Positions 50,740-63,190 are shown, numbered from the stretch's first letter. The stretch is 64,000 nt of DNA from Apostichopus japonicus (GCF_037975245.1 NC_092581.1:16185303-16249302), one strand, 5' to 3'. Notes: generated by a model from the sequence alone, not told the origin. Numbers and translations: made by a program.

Positions 50740-52631
50740 AGTATATACGCATGTCATGAATAATGAAACTATACTATAGTCTATCAATACAAGCGTTGTA
50801 AGTGTCATTATGACGTCACGGTTAGACCCTTCAGACTATCAGCTGAGATTGCGCCAATTTCATTACCTTAAGAACTAAGTCAACAAACCGTTGACTGAGG
50901 ATCTGTCTTCAAGAAGCTGTTTCTCTTTGTAATTTTTGAAATTTTCTACAGGGCTATTATTACGAACACAAGGACGGTCTCGCCTATATACATTCGTAGG
51001 ATATTTAAGTCATGTTTAACCCTGAACGGGTTCAAAATGTGACCTAGATTCATTCCTACTTTTTATTTACGAGTAGAAATAATGATTATTAAGTATCGAT
51101 AAAAAGAAAACAACTGTAGCTAAATACACACACGCCCCCCCCCCCTCCCCTTTATCTTCGTGACCTTGCCAAAGGATTAGTAAGTATTCAGTGTTTTAAA
51201 GGGCTGGTTTAATATGAATCCGGGTATTTATACCAGAACGATATTGATTTTAAACCATCATCCCATATCCAGTACAGGTAGTACGAGCAGTTCAACCTAA
51301 CAATTAAACCAAAACCGCGCAACTATTTTGCCTGCGCTGTTTCAAAAATTAAATCGATAAATGGCTGGAATGTAATGCCCGATGCACCAAGTACACAAAC
51401 TTTCACAAGTCTTAAAACGACATCAGAGTCACAAGTGCGTCAGTAGTTTATAATTTCCTTTACTAATGAGAATCTTGGATATTTTGATTTTCATATTTGA
51501 ACCGGTGTTAATATGCAAACATTTTTTTTTGAATTTACGATTGTACTTAAACTAGTATCATTCTATTACTGATCACATACATTTCGTTATGTAACTTTCA
51601 TTCATAAATATGAACGAAAAGGAAAAACTAAAACTAAAATATTTTCATTGCATATTCGTCAATATGGCAGCCACGGTTCGGCTTCCATAAAATGACTTTT
51701 GCTTTATATCATACAAACGGAACACGACTACTAGTTGTTCGTATCCGCCCCTCCCCCTTCGGATGGATTGGGGGGGGGGGGCAATCATGATGGTTTAAGT
51801 ATATCATCTAAATTTGAAGTGATGGACGTCAGCTTTAAATAGTTTACATAAGGTGGAAATAACAGCTGGGGGGGGGGGGGCGTAAGCACTTCTCTCAGTT
51901 TCCTGCTTGGAAGTCATCTTTTGTGAAGCTCTTACGTCACAATGTCCACCTTCCATCACAAGCAGAGAGTTCCTGTTGTTTGGGTGCTAGTATGGTACAA
52001 ATGTTTGTATAGACTGACAGATCTCCCAGTAACGGATCACCATGCGCTGTTTGGTATATAACTTTGCCCATTTGGCGTTCCATAAAATTGTTAAAGAATC
52101 CTTACCCATAACAAAGGAACCCAGCTGATTGGCTTTCAAACAGGATATACTTTCACAAAATCTCAAGATCAACGCCCTGATGGTTGCAGATTATTTTCTG
52201 TTCGTTTTAAAGTTGATTTCTTTTATTCTATTCTTCGGGTATTTTATTCGGAGGTTGCATGAGATGAGTCTGGAATTAAGTTCCACGTTCCTTCATCCTT
52301 CACATCTGGGTGATAAACTCGGTCTTACTATACTCGTTAACGAAGGTGGCTTTATTCAACAAAGTTTCTGAATCGGAACCAATCACGTTTTCGAATGAAC
52401 GATGACAGCAGAAGGTAATATTCCCTTTTCCCGCCACGATATTCGACAAATAACGTGTTTAAACTGGTCGTTATTATTTGATAACAAGAACAAGTCTAGA
52501 TAACAAAATCAACTCGTTAATATCTGCTCTGGGATGAGCATCATTGGTGATAAAAAGCGAGGCCACTGGAATGGGGGTGGGGGAGAGGGAATTCTTTATT
52601 GACGAGATCAGAAAAGTTGCGTAAATCACCT
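50740..52631. other. Non-coding, no gene seen
   Basis: Contains a TGACGTCA site at 50811-50818, poly-C near 51135 and poly-G near 51771 and 51868. No supported gene. Confidence 0.55.
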
Positions 52632-52632
52632 C

Positions 52633-52700
<68 letters not shown>
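52632..52700. repeat. (AT)n microsatellite abutting the SINE
   Basis: TA run that directly joins the 3' end of the reversed SINE copy at 52701. Confidence 0.95.
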
Positions 52701-52704
<4 letters not shown>

Positions 52705-52867
52705 TAGTGAGTTTGAAAATCCAGAACAGTGAAAAAACTTCCAGCCTTCCACCGGGATTCGAACCAGGGCCTCCCGCTTTATATGCGGACCCCCTAACCA
52801 CTAGGCTATGGACGCTGATTGTATGTCCAGAGGTTTGGAACCGGTAAGGAAAGTCGTAATTCCACTG
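52701..52867 (-). mobile_element. tRNA-derived SINE, copy 2
   Basis: Reverse-oriented copy of 29594-29761, 167 bases. On the minus strand it has A box TAGCCTAGTGG, B box GGTTCGAATCC (closer to the tRNA consensus than copy 1) and the same tail ending ACTCACTACGAT. The anticodon arm is TCCGC, loop ATATAAA, GCGGG. Differences from copy 1 are scattered substitutions, which fits independent insertions of one family. Confidence 0.82.
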
Positions 52868-52995
52868 TATGCGTTTGTCACCTGTATCGAGCAATACTAG
52901 TTCTGTTTTGGTGACATATTTGCCTTACTCTAGAGATCAAACATAATGCTAACCAACTCGAAATCATTTGTGATTCCTAAAGCCTCTGTTAAATG

Positions 52996-52996
<1 letters not shown>

Positions 52997-53073
<77 letters not shown>

Positions 53074-53112
53074 ATATATATATGATATATTATATATAGG
53101 CCCTATTATAAA
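52997..53112. repeat. (AT)n microsatellite
   Basis: Perfect TA run to about 53070, then imperfect AT sequence with a TAGGCCCTA interruption at 53097. Confidence 0.95.
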
Positions 53113-54490
53113 TTATATAAATATTATATATAAATTGTCTTGCATAATTTTCTCTCCATTTCAATAGTTTCATTGCAAAACGTAAAATGACAACTGAGTA
53201 CAATAAGATTGATACAGAGAAGTGTAGTGTGAAGTTACGCCATTCATGCATAACGGTGTTATACTTATATCTATATAAGAGCGTGGGAACAGACTACAGA
53301 AAAATCGGTCCCCTAAAGTGCTCTGAATAATAAACCTTATAAATTCTTATTTATAAGAGAATTGTTCAGAATATATCTTTATATTATGATGATTTCTCTG
53401 ATCAAACATAGAACAATTATGAACAAACAAAAACTCACTGTTATAAGCCTTTTAAAACCGATGAGTTCAGAAATAGCCTATTGACAGAATTAACGGGAGA
53501 GCAAACATATTCGGCTACTCATCCTTTGATTATAGAGATAGAAACTTGAATAGTAATCTCACACGTCATATATCCAATTGTTGGAATACCGACCGTCCAT
53601 GAGTAGTATAAAAAAGCATTTAGATCATCATAAACGCAGGTAAGAAGTAAAATAGTACACATATAAAGGTCACACACGAATTTACTTGTCAACGCCGGCA
53701 GATTCTACTAATGAGCTCTTATGTATCGATAAGTATAACTCAACGAATGAAGCGACTACGAGGGATGGGGGAGGGGTGAGGAGGGTGGGGACACGGGGGA
53801 GGGTAATGATATTTCTGTCGTTGAACATTTTAAAATGACATATAAGTAAAGGTTACCGCATGCGCCTCTATGCAAATTTTGGTTATATAATAAGGACAGT
53901 CTAAATTAAATACCTTTGTCTCCTCAGACTTTGGAAAACCGAGTTAAGAAAACTTAGGAGTGGTGAGATGTGGTGGAGTGGGACTCGGTGGGGGGGGGGG
54001 GTGCGTGTTCACTTGACTCGCCTTATATCGTCAAGTATATTAGTGACGTTCAAATTGTTTACCTTTCATGACCTTATAGAGCTCGAGTTACGATTAGGAA
54101 AATGGAGGGATAGGGAAGACTTAGTTATTCTCATCATGTTTACCGATTCCTGTCGGTACCCCTACCCCCCCCCCCCCCACCCCTCCCTCTACATCACGTT
54201 GTCGAAATATTGAAAACGTTGACATTGTAACCGAGAGTACTAAATGTGGACTTGAATCAAACAGGTGTGATGTCATAGTTGCATGTACACTGGTAGTACA
54301 ATGTGTTGTTTTTCTCTATTATTTCAACTGTATTGTTTTTGACCTCGGATTGGATAAGAGTTCCAACGTTACCCGTTCAGTGGATGTAAAGTTAACACTT
54401 TTTTTCAAGAAAAACATCGCTTCAAGTTCACTTTGGGTACAGAACGTGTCAACTTCAAATGGTGTCATCTCGAAACCGGTACCCAGGAAT
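53113..54490. other. Non-coding, no gene seen
   Basis: AT-rich unique sequence with purine-rich (53761-53805), poly-G (53991-54001) and poly-C (54166-54178) tracts. Confidence 0.55.
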
Positions 54491-55098
54491 TACGGAAGAC
54501 TAATGCGGCCATGCCCCCCCCCTAAAAAAAAAAGAAGAAATCCACGGATGTCAAGACAAGACAAAAAATTTAAAACGACGAACAAAATTTTTAAAACGAA
54601 AAACAAAAATTTTTTGAAACGAGAAACAAATTTTTTTATAAACGAGAAAAAAAAATTAAAATGAAAAAACAAACTTTTTAAAACGAAAAACAAACTTTTT
54701 AAAACGAAATACAAAAGCTAGATTTGCCTGAATTTCAGCATAGGATAACCCCATGCTGAAATATTGCCAAATAAGGCGGTCTCTCGATCCATACAGAGAC
54801 TTTCAGAACGCACATCGAAAATCTGCTTACACTTGCACATTCAGATCCCAATGTTTGAGAATGTGAGACTACATTAATTTGTTTTTATCTTTTTATTTAT
54901 TTTCGTTCTAAATTTTTTTGGGGGGTTTTCAAAATTTGTTTTTCGTTTTATAATTTTTGTTTTCAAAATTTTTGTTTTTCGTTTATATAAATTGTTTTTA
55001 GTTTTAAAAACTTTGATTTTCGTTTAAAAAAATGTTGTTTTCTATATATATCCGTGGTTTATATACCTTTTTTGGCATGGCCGCATTAGTCTTCCGTA
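54491..55098. mobile_element. Foldback MITE with perfect 25-bp terminal inverted repeats
   Basis: TACGGAAGACTAATGCGGCC plus ATGCC at 54491-54515 is exactly the reverse complement of 55074-55098. Both arms continue with a shared CCACGGATRT block and then arrays of AAAACGAAAAACAAA-type units (54570-54715) mirrored by their complement (54905-55040). The 608-bp element could therefore fold into a hairpin along most of its length. There is no transposase. The target duplication is unclear (a short AT/AAT at most). Confidence 0.85.
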
Positions 55099-55219
55099 AT
55101 GAATGCGAATTCCATGGTTCAACAATTTTAAATTTTCTTCTGGACTATCCTCTCTGAACAGATAGGCAAAACTTTATGGTAAAATCTTCAAATTTAGTGC
55201 ATCATTTTCATCGATGGGT

Positions 55220-55385
55220 GCGTGGGAGGTAGGGGAGGGCAAGGCGAAGAAAGGAGCAGAAAGAGTTGGGGAACAGAGAGAGGATGGAGGGGCGGGAGGG
55301 CAGTTGTAGATGGAGGAACAGTCATGGCGGGGGCTGGGGAGGGGGAGAGTGGAAAGGGGAAGGTACGAAAGAGTAAGAGAGGTCG
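55220..55385 (+). repeat. Purine-rich tract
   Basis: About 165 bases that are overwhelmingly A and G with many GGGG/GGGAGG blocks, a mirror-like composition with triplex or quadruplex potential. Confidence 0.7.
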
Positions 55386-56050
55386 TTTGGGTGGGTTCTA
55401 ATGGATATCACAACACAAAGACTAAAACGCAACAACTTTTCGTAATAATTTCTTTGTCATGTTACAGGTTACAATAATTAAACAACATCATTAAGAACGA
55501 TACGTTATACGAATCACATTTTGTGGTCACTTGCTTTAAGTTTAGTCCTATATGACGGACATGAGTCAAGATTTCCTTCCTTTAAAAATTTACTCATATC
55601 TTTAAAATATTTTTACACAATATAGAGACATAATTTTTTTGTTGATCTATGCAGCACATTTCATTCTGTAATTTATCTTACAAGTTTTACATACAATAAA
55701 AGAGTCACCTTTTGTAAGCGTGATAGCTCACAAACATTTTCAGCTACAAGAAAGAAAGCCACATAGTTTTACATTTTGTAGTAACCATCGCAATGTGTAA
55801 TGACTGATGCATGACGGTTATCAGTTTGTAATAAAGGGTGTGTTTTCTTTGTAAAAGCTGACGCAAGTTTTTCGAAAGATTTTGTTTAAATTTGACAGTT
55901 TCCAGGTTAACTCTGACAAAATTAAGAACGAATCACAACAACAGGTTTTCCATGTTACCTGAAATGGGAGAGATTGGATGGTAGTTGAAACCAGCACAGC
56001 TTCTTAACCTTGTAAGTGAATTAGATTATGAAGATATAACACAAGTCACT
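55386..56050. other. Non-coding, no gene seen
   Basis: AT-rich unique sequence. It may be the distal 3' UTR of the minus-strand gene whose last exon is proposed at 61907-61826, but no clear poly(A) site was found. Confidence 0.4.
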
Positions 56051-56720
56051 CAGTAACGCTCAGTTAACACTGGCTGACCACATCAGTCGAACAAACTGTA
56101 ACCATTGTCTAATGACACAACTGTAAGTATCAGCTTTGTCTGATGACACCAGTCTGAAAATAGCAAGTATTGCATGATAACACTGGTCTAGCAAATCAGT
56201 TAGAAATGGCTGTTGATACAACTCTAACAAAAGTTACACAATTTCTGATGGCACCAGTCTTACAAATATTGGCTGCCACCAGTCTAACAAGCAGTAAACA
56301 CTGGCTGATGATACAATTCTAACAGCATGTTCTGATGACACTAGTCTACCAATCATTGACTGATGACACCAGTCTACCAATCATTGACTGATGACACCAG
56401 TCTACATATCATTGACTGATACCAGTGTAACAATCAGTACACACTAGCTGATGCCATTCTAACAACATATCTGACGACACCAGCCTACCAATCCTCGACT
56501 GATGACACCAGTCCAACAGGCAGTAAATACTGGCTGGTGAGGTCATCATTGCAGTCAGCATGTTCTGATGACACCAACCTGCCAGAATGTTCTGATGACA
56601 CCAGTCTACCAGGCTGTAAACACTGGCTGGTGATGCCTTTCTTACAATTCAGCATAGTCTGATGATACCAGTTTTAACAATCACTGACTGATGACACCAG
56701 TCTAACAGCCATTGACTCTA
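56051..56720 (+). repeat. Minisatellite of TGATGACACCAGTCTAACAA units
   Basis: About 20 diverged units of roughly 28 bases (TGACTGATGACACCAGTCTA plus CCAATCAT); the best-preserved adjacent copies are at 56340-56420. Confidence 0.92.
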
Positions 56721-57646
56721 GTTATATTCCTTGTCTATTTGCCACCTTTCTTGGGGGTTCATTAAACTGATAGGTTTTTTAACATTGCACGTAATGTAAA
56801 CACAACGCTCAAAACTTGCAAGCAATTTCTTCCACAATGACAGGTGTTGGAACGAGTCTCCATTCAGCTCGGGGTGAACCTAACAGTCACAATTCACACC
56901 ATTACCAAGAGAGAAGTACAGCAACCTTGTCTAAGAAGCATTGAATCAAACAAGATCAATAAAATTACTACTACAAAAAGTAAATTTGTACAAGTGTTGA
57001 ATTGATGACAAAGCGTAAATTCTGAGAAGCAATATGACCGAGTGCACAAATATATTGGTTTACGATTGGTATCATAGAATTCTAAAAAAAAAAACAAAGA
57101 TATTCATTTTCTGTTTTTTTCAAGATACTATCAGTAATCATTTACAGGTGATATAGTTTGGTATCAAGAGAATTTTTTTTTCCAAGAGTAATAGAACTTG
57201 CATAGGAAACATAATGAGCACTTGACATAAATAAACCTTCTTAATATATTAAACTAATCAAACACTGTAAAATATTGGAACACTTCCCGACTCCCTGGTC
57301 CTCCAAATCCAAGGAAGAAGCCTGCTTCACCCACCTCCAACCCCTTTCTGAAAATTATTTTGTTGCACTCTACACATTGCTACAAATTTTAATTTTCTGA
57401 TAATAAAAAGTACACAGTGGGCAGAACATCAGTGTGCTTTGTGTATATGTGTATGCATTGTTTACTATTTCCCTGATGTTTTCTTACGCACTGCTATTTC
57501 CTACCTCTCCTCTTCCCCTGTTGCTTTCTTCTCTCCATCCCTTGCCTACTAATCCCCTTACATCTATCTCTTTGTGTTCACCATGCTCATTAACCTGTCT
57601 GTATTATGTGCGTGTTTTTGTCCCCTCTGTTACTGTTAATTGTCAT

Positions 57647-57765
57647 TTAGCCTTTGAAGAAGATCCTGCTAGGATCAAAACGTCAGGCCAACTTACTTTT
57701 ACACATTCTCTTACACAGGCTCTCTAGTGGATAAGCAGTTTGCTAACAGTTTTATTTGATTTTGA
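57647..57765 (+). mobile_element. Penelope-like repeat with hammerhead-like hairpin, copy B
   Basis: Opposite-orientation copy of 6648-6766, about 115 bases and very similar. It has TTGAAGA at 57654, hairpin GATCCTGCTAGGATC, AAAACGTCAGG (G-to-A in the GAAA box) and then the same tail through GGATAAGCAGTTTGCTAACAG. A long pyrimidine-rich lead (57470-57640) precedes it. Confidence 0.6.
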
Positions 57766-57879
57766 TTTTGCACTGCTATTTCATTAGCAACTTAGCTATC
57801 TATTGATGATTTCCTCCCCCCCCCCCCCCTTCTTGGTAAGCCAATGCTAAAGTATACAAAGAAACATGTTTCAATGTGA

Positions 57880-58020
57880 GAGGACCTGACACTTGGATTT
57901 CGACAGGATCTTCTTGGGAGATACTTAGTTCTCCAAGGAAGAGCCAGTTTTAATCCAAACGTCCAGGCCTATAAACTCCTCCTGCCTATAACTTCAACAT
58001 CGAAAGAAGATTTTCACATT
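57880..58020. repeat. Diverged hammerhead-like motif pair, head to head
   Basis: On the minus strand, AAGAAGATCCTGTCGAAATCC at 57900-57920. About 20 bases further on the plus strand, GGAAGAGCC...CCAAACGTCCAGGCC at 57937-57970. Both resemble the GAAGA - hairpin - GAAAC - GTCAGG motif of copies A to C but are decayed. Confidence 0.3.
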
Positions 58021-58464
58021 GTTAAGACCATGAACAATCACACAATTTGCTAGTACTGAAATCCTTGTAAAGCCAGTGCAAGGTCAAAAGGATCGACAAA
58101 ATGATACTGTGTAAAGTTAGCTTATCCTCTAGTTCTTTGTAAAATGATTTGCCGATTATTGACAATGCTTCAGACTTAGTTGATCACCGGCGAGTCTGTC
58201 GATCAACACGGAGTCTGTCGATCCAAACTGACTTAATTGATCGACAATGTTTCAGTGAATCAATAAAGACAAATCTGATTACCAGATGCACATGTAGCCC
58301 CCACCCCCCTCGATCCCCCTCACCGCCCCTCACCCCACGGGGATATCTGAACCATGCACAAGCTCTACAAGTCACACGATCTGTCCATATTCATGTCACC
58401 GACAGAAAATAAACGCTCCAACTTTTTTTTTCCACAAAGAACTGTTTGTCAACTATTGAACTTT

Positions 58465-58618
58465 TACAAAACTCTTCAGAATTTCAGAGAACTGCGCAGT
58501 AATTATATTGACAGTTGTAAATAGCAGAATCTTTCAAACTGTACAAAACTCTTTAGAATTTCAGAGAACCGCACAGTAAATATATTGATGGTTGTATATA
58601 GCCGCATCCATCAAAGTG
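58465..58618 (+). repeat. 77-bp tandem duplication
   Basis: AAAACTCTTCAGAATTTCAG at 58468 recurs as AAAACTCTTTAGAATTTCAG at 58545. Both are followed by AGAACYGCRCAGTAA, TATATTGA and GTTGTA blocks. Confidence 0.85.
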
Positions 58619-61073
58619 TCGGAAAGTTGCTGTTACAGCATCTTTACTGTTTTGTTGTTTCATAAACAAGGGGTCAAATAGGGGGCATTCACCTGAAAGA
58701 CAGGACCCAGTCTAGTTACATTTTACAAAGTATAAAGGAACTAAATGAATCTAAACTATATCTGCATATGGCACTCAAGTTCATGCATTGTTAAATGTCC
58801 TTAATGAATTGTAAAAACCAAACGTTATATATCCATTTGGCAATTTCATGAGCTGTAATAACATGTTGCTTAACTTTTTTTATTTTTTTATTCTTTCCTT
58901 CAAAATACTTTAGTTTCTTCAAGTCACATACACATTAACATGCTTTAGTTACCCATCAGAGAGACTGTGACAAAACCAGTTTTCTGAGTGAGTGGGGAGG
59001 GGGGGGGGGGGAGAGGATGGGAACTGCATAGTAGAAATTGCTTTGTATAAGTGTTTTACAAATGCTCAAATAACCAGCCTGCATATTCTGTTGTGTGTGC
59101 CCTTAGTATTGTGTTAACAAGTTTTACAATTGTGTACTCACCAGAGGGTAAGTGGCAGAAAATTTTAATTGTATTTTTATTAAATTGATTTTTTGTGAAC
59201 TATGATGGCCTAAATAACTGGCTCGTGCATATTCTACTGTCGATTCAGGGTATTATTATTATTAAGTTTGTGTCATAAAAAACCTACTTATCCTAAGGCT
59301 AACTCAGCTATTGCTATCTGTGTTCTCACAGTTGGCTCATGGAATTTAAAATTACAATCTTAATTCTTAAAGAATAATGGTTCCAATTCCATGGATTATC
59401 AATTTATAAAATTTAACCAAAATGTGTTCATGCACAAAATCTACTAGTATCATCGTCACTCCAGGATTAGGGAAATATGATTCTAACAAGAGTCACAAAA
59501 CATGTGACAATTTCATGGTACAGCAATATTCTTAAATATTTAGCTTTTTTTTTTTCCATTACAGGTGAAAGATTGTTAGATAACAGTTCATCTTATTCAT
59601 GCTTGGTTAATTATGCACAACGTCTTGAGTGTCTTCACACACAATTGACTTTAACACAGTTTCCTGCTATATTTGTTATCATTTGTTCACGTTACCATGA
59701 AAACGATTGCCTGCAGGGGGATAAGATTGTTAACTCTGCACACGGTGTAGGTTATTAGTCGGTGAATACGTGCTTAAAAATCGCACAAAAAGAAATAGAA
59801 AAAAAAAAAGGGATTTTCCTTTTTTTTCCATTCTGTTGTCGACGTCTTGTCAGTTTTACAATTTGAGGTAGATTATTGTCGACTACTTGATGAAGTCCCC
59901 CCCCCCAATGACATAAGAAATGAAAGTCACAACATTTGTAGGCAATGTAAATAGTATATGAATCCACTACTAGGTGCAGATCCCGGGGGGTGGGGGGTTC
60001 CTGGGAGTTATACAACCTCCCTTTTGCAACCTCACACAAACATTTCTAAACAACTGTTTATTTAGATCTAGTCATGAACCTAATTTAGTCTAAATATGCC
60101 TCGGAATACACCATTTGTTGACATCTAAACTTTTATTTATGTTCTGGTCGAGGACCCCCGGACACCTTCAGCGACCACAGTGCCACACCCCTCCCAAATA
60201 AACTCCTGGATCTGCCCCCTGACAATTCATACTTCTATTATGTGTTCGCGAAGGCGCTTGAATACCTAAACTTTGCAAAATATTTTGTCTACTTACAGAC
60301 AAGAAGATGGTCTTAATTCCTGCCAGGTTTTGATCATATTAACTCATATTTAAATCATGTTGTTGAAAATTGTTATTAAAAGAAAAGAAAGAAAATTTGG
60401 ACAGTACTGAAGTAACTATAAATGTAACAAACACCTGGATCATTTTTCCTCAGAGCTACTAGATTCTCATTTAAATATTAAGACTAGTGCCTGTTTGTTA
60501 TTGTTGTTGAATATATCAAAATTTACTGTTCCCAAAGGGCGGAGGGGGGTAGGGAGTGGAGCATGGCCCTGTAACTAATAACATTATCTACATTTGCTCC
60601 AGTCATTTTCGTCTTTTCACATTCAGCCAGGAAAGAATTCTAAACACCAGAATACGGAAGATTATGACGTAACAACTTTAGCAGGCCCCTGCCATAGACA
60701 GTAAGACGTTGGGGATAAACAAATAGCGCTTCTTTATACACATTTCAGATGTGAAATCTTAGTTGGTTAGAACTTTGAACAAATAAATATTGCATGATGG
60801 ATGTGTTTTTGCCATTTTGATTGAGCAACATGATCTTGAAATCCTCATCAACCGTAAGCCCAGCGGAGAGTCTAAGTAAACAATATCAATGGGAAGAGGC
60901 CTGCTTTGAGGGATACAGTCACTTCTGCAGATGAAGAATAACTTAGTCACTATTCATCATAATCAATATTACTCATCATCTACACTGTTGCATTGAGTCA
61001 TGATGCACTTATTATTCAAAATGAACAGACTCAAAAAGATCTGTGCTATGTCTCCCTCACAGAGCTTATAAAG
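58619..61073. other. Non-coding, no gene seen
   Basis: AT-rich unique sequence with poly-G near 58998 and 59985. Short open frames have no protein signature. Confidence 0.5.
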
Positions 61074-61340
61074 TGACTGGAGCCAGTGACTGGAGCCAGT
61101 GACTGGAGTCAGTGACTGGAGCCAGTGACTGGAGTCAGTGACTGGAGTCAGTGACTGGAGCCAGTGATTGGAGTCAGTGACTGGAGTAACTAATGGGGTC
61201 ACTGACAGGGCTCAACTGACTGGAGTCACTGAAGGGGGTCACTGAAGGGGGTCACTGGCAGGGCTCACAGATGTGAGTCACCTGCATGGAGACACTGACT
61301 GGAGTCACTGACTGGAGTCACTGACTGGAGTCAATGTCTC
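61074..61340 (+). repeat. 13-bp minisatellite (AGTGACTGGAGYC)
   Basis: Nine tight 13-base copies to about 61190 with a C/T alternation (GGAGCC/GGAGTC), then looser GTCACTGACTGGA copies to 61340. Confidence 0.93.
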
Positions 61341-61361
61341 GGCTCCACCACAAAGTGACTT

Positions 61362-61530
61362 GCTACAACTCTAATATACTATGAGAGTGTTACAACTCTA
61401 ATATACTATGAGAGTGTTACAACTCTAAATCTACTATCAGAGTGTTACAACTCTAAATCTACTATCAGAGTGTTACAACTCTAAATCTACTATCAGAGTG
61501 TTACAACTCTAAATCTACTATCAGAGTGTT
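61362..61530 (+). repeat. 27/28-bp minisatellite
   Basis: Six copies of TGTTACAACTCTAAATCTAC plus TATCAGAG; the first two carry the TAATATACTATGAGAG variant. Confidence 0.95.
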
Positions 61531-61825
61531 ATGATATTTGTGTTTGACAAAGCCGGAGGGCATTCTACGAGTATATAACTTCTGACTTCATGCTTGTTCA
61601 ATAATCTAACAATATACTTTTTGCTCCTGCTATTTTTTTGTCAAACAATTACCCGCTGCCTTTCAAAGTTTCCACAGGTTACATGGGAAACCTCGGGAAG
61701 ACGTTAGCACCTGGTTGGTAGAGAGATCACACATCCATGTAATTTTGTGTTCCTTCGTGAAAGAGCAAAAACCTCATCTCGTTGGTCCATTCGTTGATCC
61801 GATTCTCTTGCAGTGTGGTTCTCCT

Positions 61826-61907
61826 TTATCCAGAATTCAGCTCTTTTTTGACCTCTCTGCTGCGATGCTGCTTGATGGCCTCCCAGATGACTTGTAGCAC
61901 GTTATCC
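61826..61907 (-). CDS. Possible last coding exon of an unidentified gene
   Basis: On the minus strand a pyrimidine tract, TTTACCTTCCTTCTTAG, precedes 61907. The frame opens one base later, reads DNVLQVIWEAIKQHRSREVK, then KELNSG, and stops at TAA (61828-61826). The peptide is amphipathic and basic and looks like a helical C-terminus. I do not recognise the family. Earlier exons would lie beyond the right edge. The opposite strand has a 60-codon open frame across the same bases (61715-61897), which I judge to be the shadow. Confidence 0.4.
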
Positions 61908-62433
61908 CTAAGAAGGAAGGTAAAGAACCAAATTGTGACAGAGAAATCGGTGCGTTGAAGTTTACCCCATTGACATGGAAAGTTGAAAAGTTTCATCTAT
62001 GAATAGCCATATGTGAAGAAGGACTGCAACATGGTACATGTTGCTTCCAACTATACAGAGGTGGCTTATAATGGAATTTATCCAGGAAGTATCTATAGGT
62101 AATTACAAAACTTATTAACGAAGTACAGGTGTATAAGAAAGCATTTGCTAAAATGTACGGAACGGCAGTGGTTGAAAACAAGGTATGGTTTATCACTATG
62201 TACCTTGTTTTGAACAAAATTACACCTTTGCAGCTAATTGTTAGGGTCGAAACCAATTTTGGAAGGTGAAGCGAGGGGTGACCCCTGTCTCCCCCCCCCC
62301 CCTGGATTCACCTCAGCTACATATCCCCATCCAGTTTGGGCTATATAACTCGCTTTCTTGGGGTTCTTGGTTCAAACTCCACTTCCAGGCTGCAAACGTT
62401 TTGTATATTTTTTGTTTCACAATGATCCAAGAT

Positions 62434-63190
62434 GCTGGCTTCATTCCAAATAATATGATCATATTAACTGGTTATCCTCAATTTAATTTTCCCTTTGATC
62501 CCAAATACTGCTTCATTCCAAATAATATGATCCTATTAACTGGTTACTCTCAATTTAATGTTCCCTACTATCCCACATACTGGCTTCATTCAAGATAATA
62601 TGATCCTATTAACTGGTTACTCTCAATTTAATGTTCCCTACGATCCCACATACTGGCTTCATTCAAGATAATATGATCCTATTAATTGGTTACCTCAATT
62701 AAATGTTCCCCTACGATCCCACATACTGGCTTCATTCAAGAAATTATGATCCTATTAACAAGTTACCCTCAATTTAAAATTCCCTATGATCCCATATACT
62801 GGCTTCATTCAAGATAATATGATCCTATTAACAAGTTACCCTCAATTTAAAATTCCCTGATTCCATATACTGGCTTCATTCAAGATAATATGATCCTATT
62901 AACAAGTTACCCTCAATTTAAAATTCCCTATGATTCCATATACTGGCTTCATTCAAGATAATATGATCCTATTAACTGGTGACCCTCAATTTAATTTCCC
63001 ACTACTGTCCCACATACTGGCTTCATTCAAGATGATATGCCCAATGAACCTTATACACTGGTTAAATTCAATTGAATATTTTTAACGGCCCCACATGCTG
63101 GCTATATTTAACTTATATGCCCACTAATCATACACACACTGGTAACTCTCAAATTAATATTTGTAGTGGTCCCACATGCTGCATTCCTTC
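62434..63190 (+). repeat. ~70-bp satellite-like tandem repeat
   Basis: About ten units built from CTGGCTTCATTCAAGATAAT, then ATGATCCTATTAACTGGTTA, CTCTCAATTTAATGTTCCCT and ACGATCCCACATA. The central copies are very alike; those after 63000 are decayed. Confidence 0.93.

Noticed and set aside
57434-57727. 97-codon frame across Penelope-like copy B
   Set aside because: Low-complexity Leu/Pro/Ser translation of a pyrimidine tract that runs through the non-coding hammerhead-like hairpin.
61715-61897. 60-codon plus-strand frame over the proposed minus-strand exon
   Set aside because: No recognisable motif and no splice context; the opposite strand has a better acceptor and stop arrangement.
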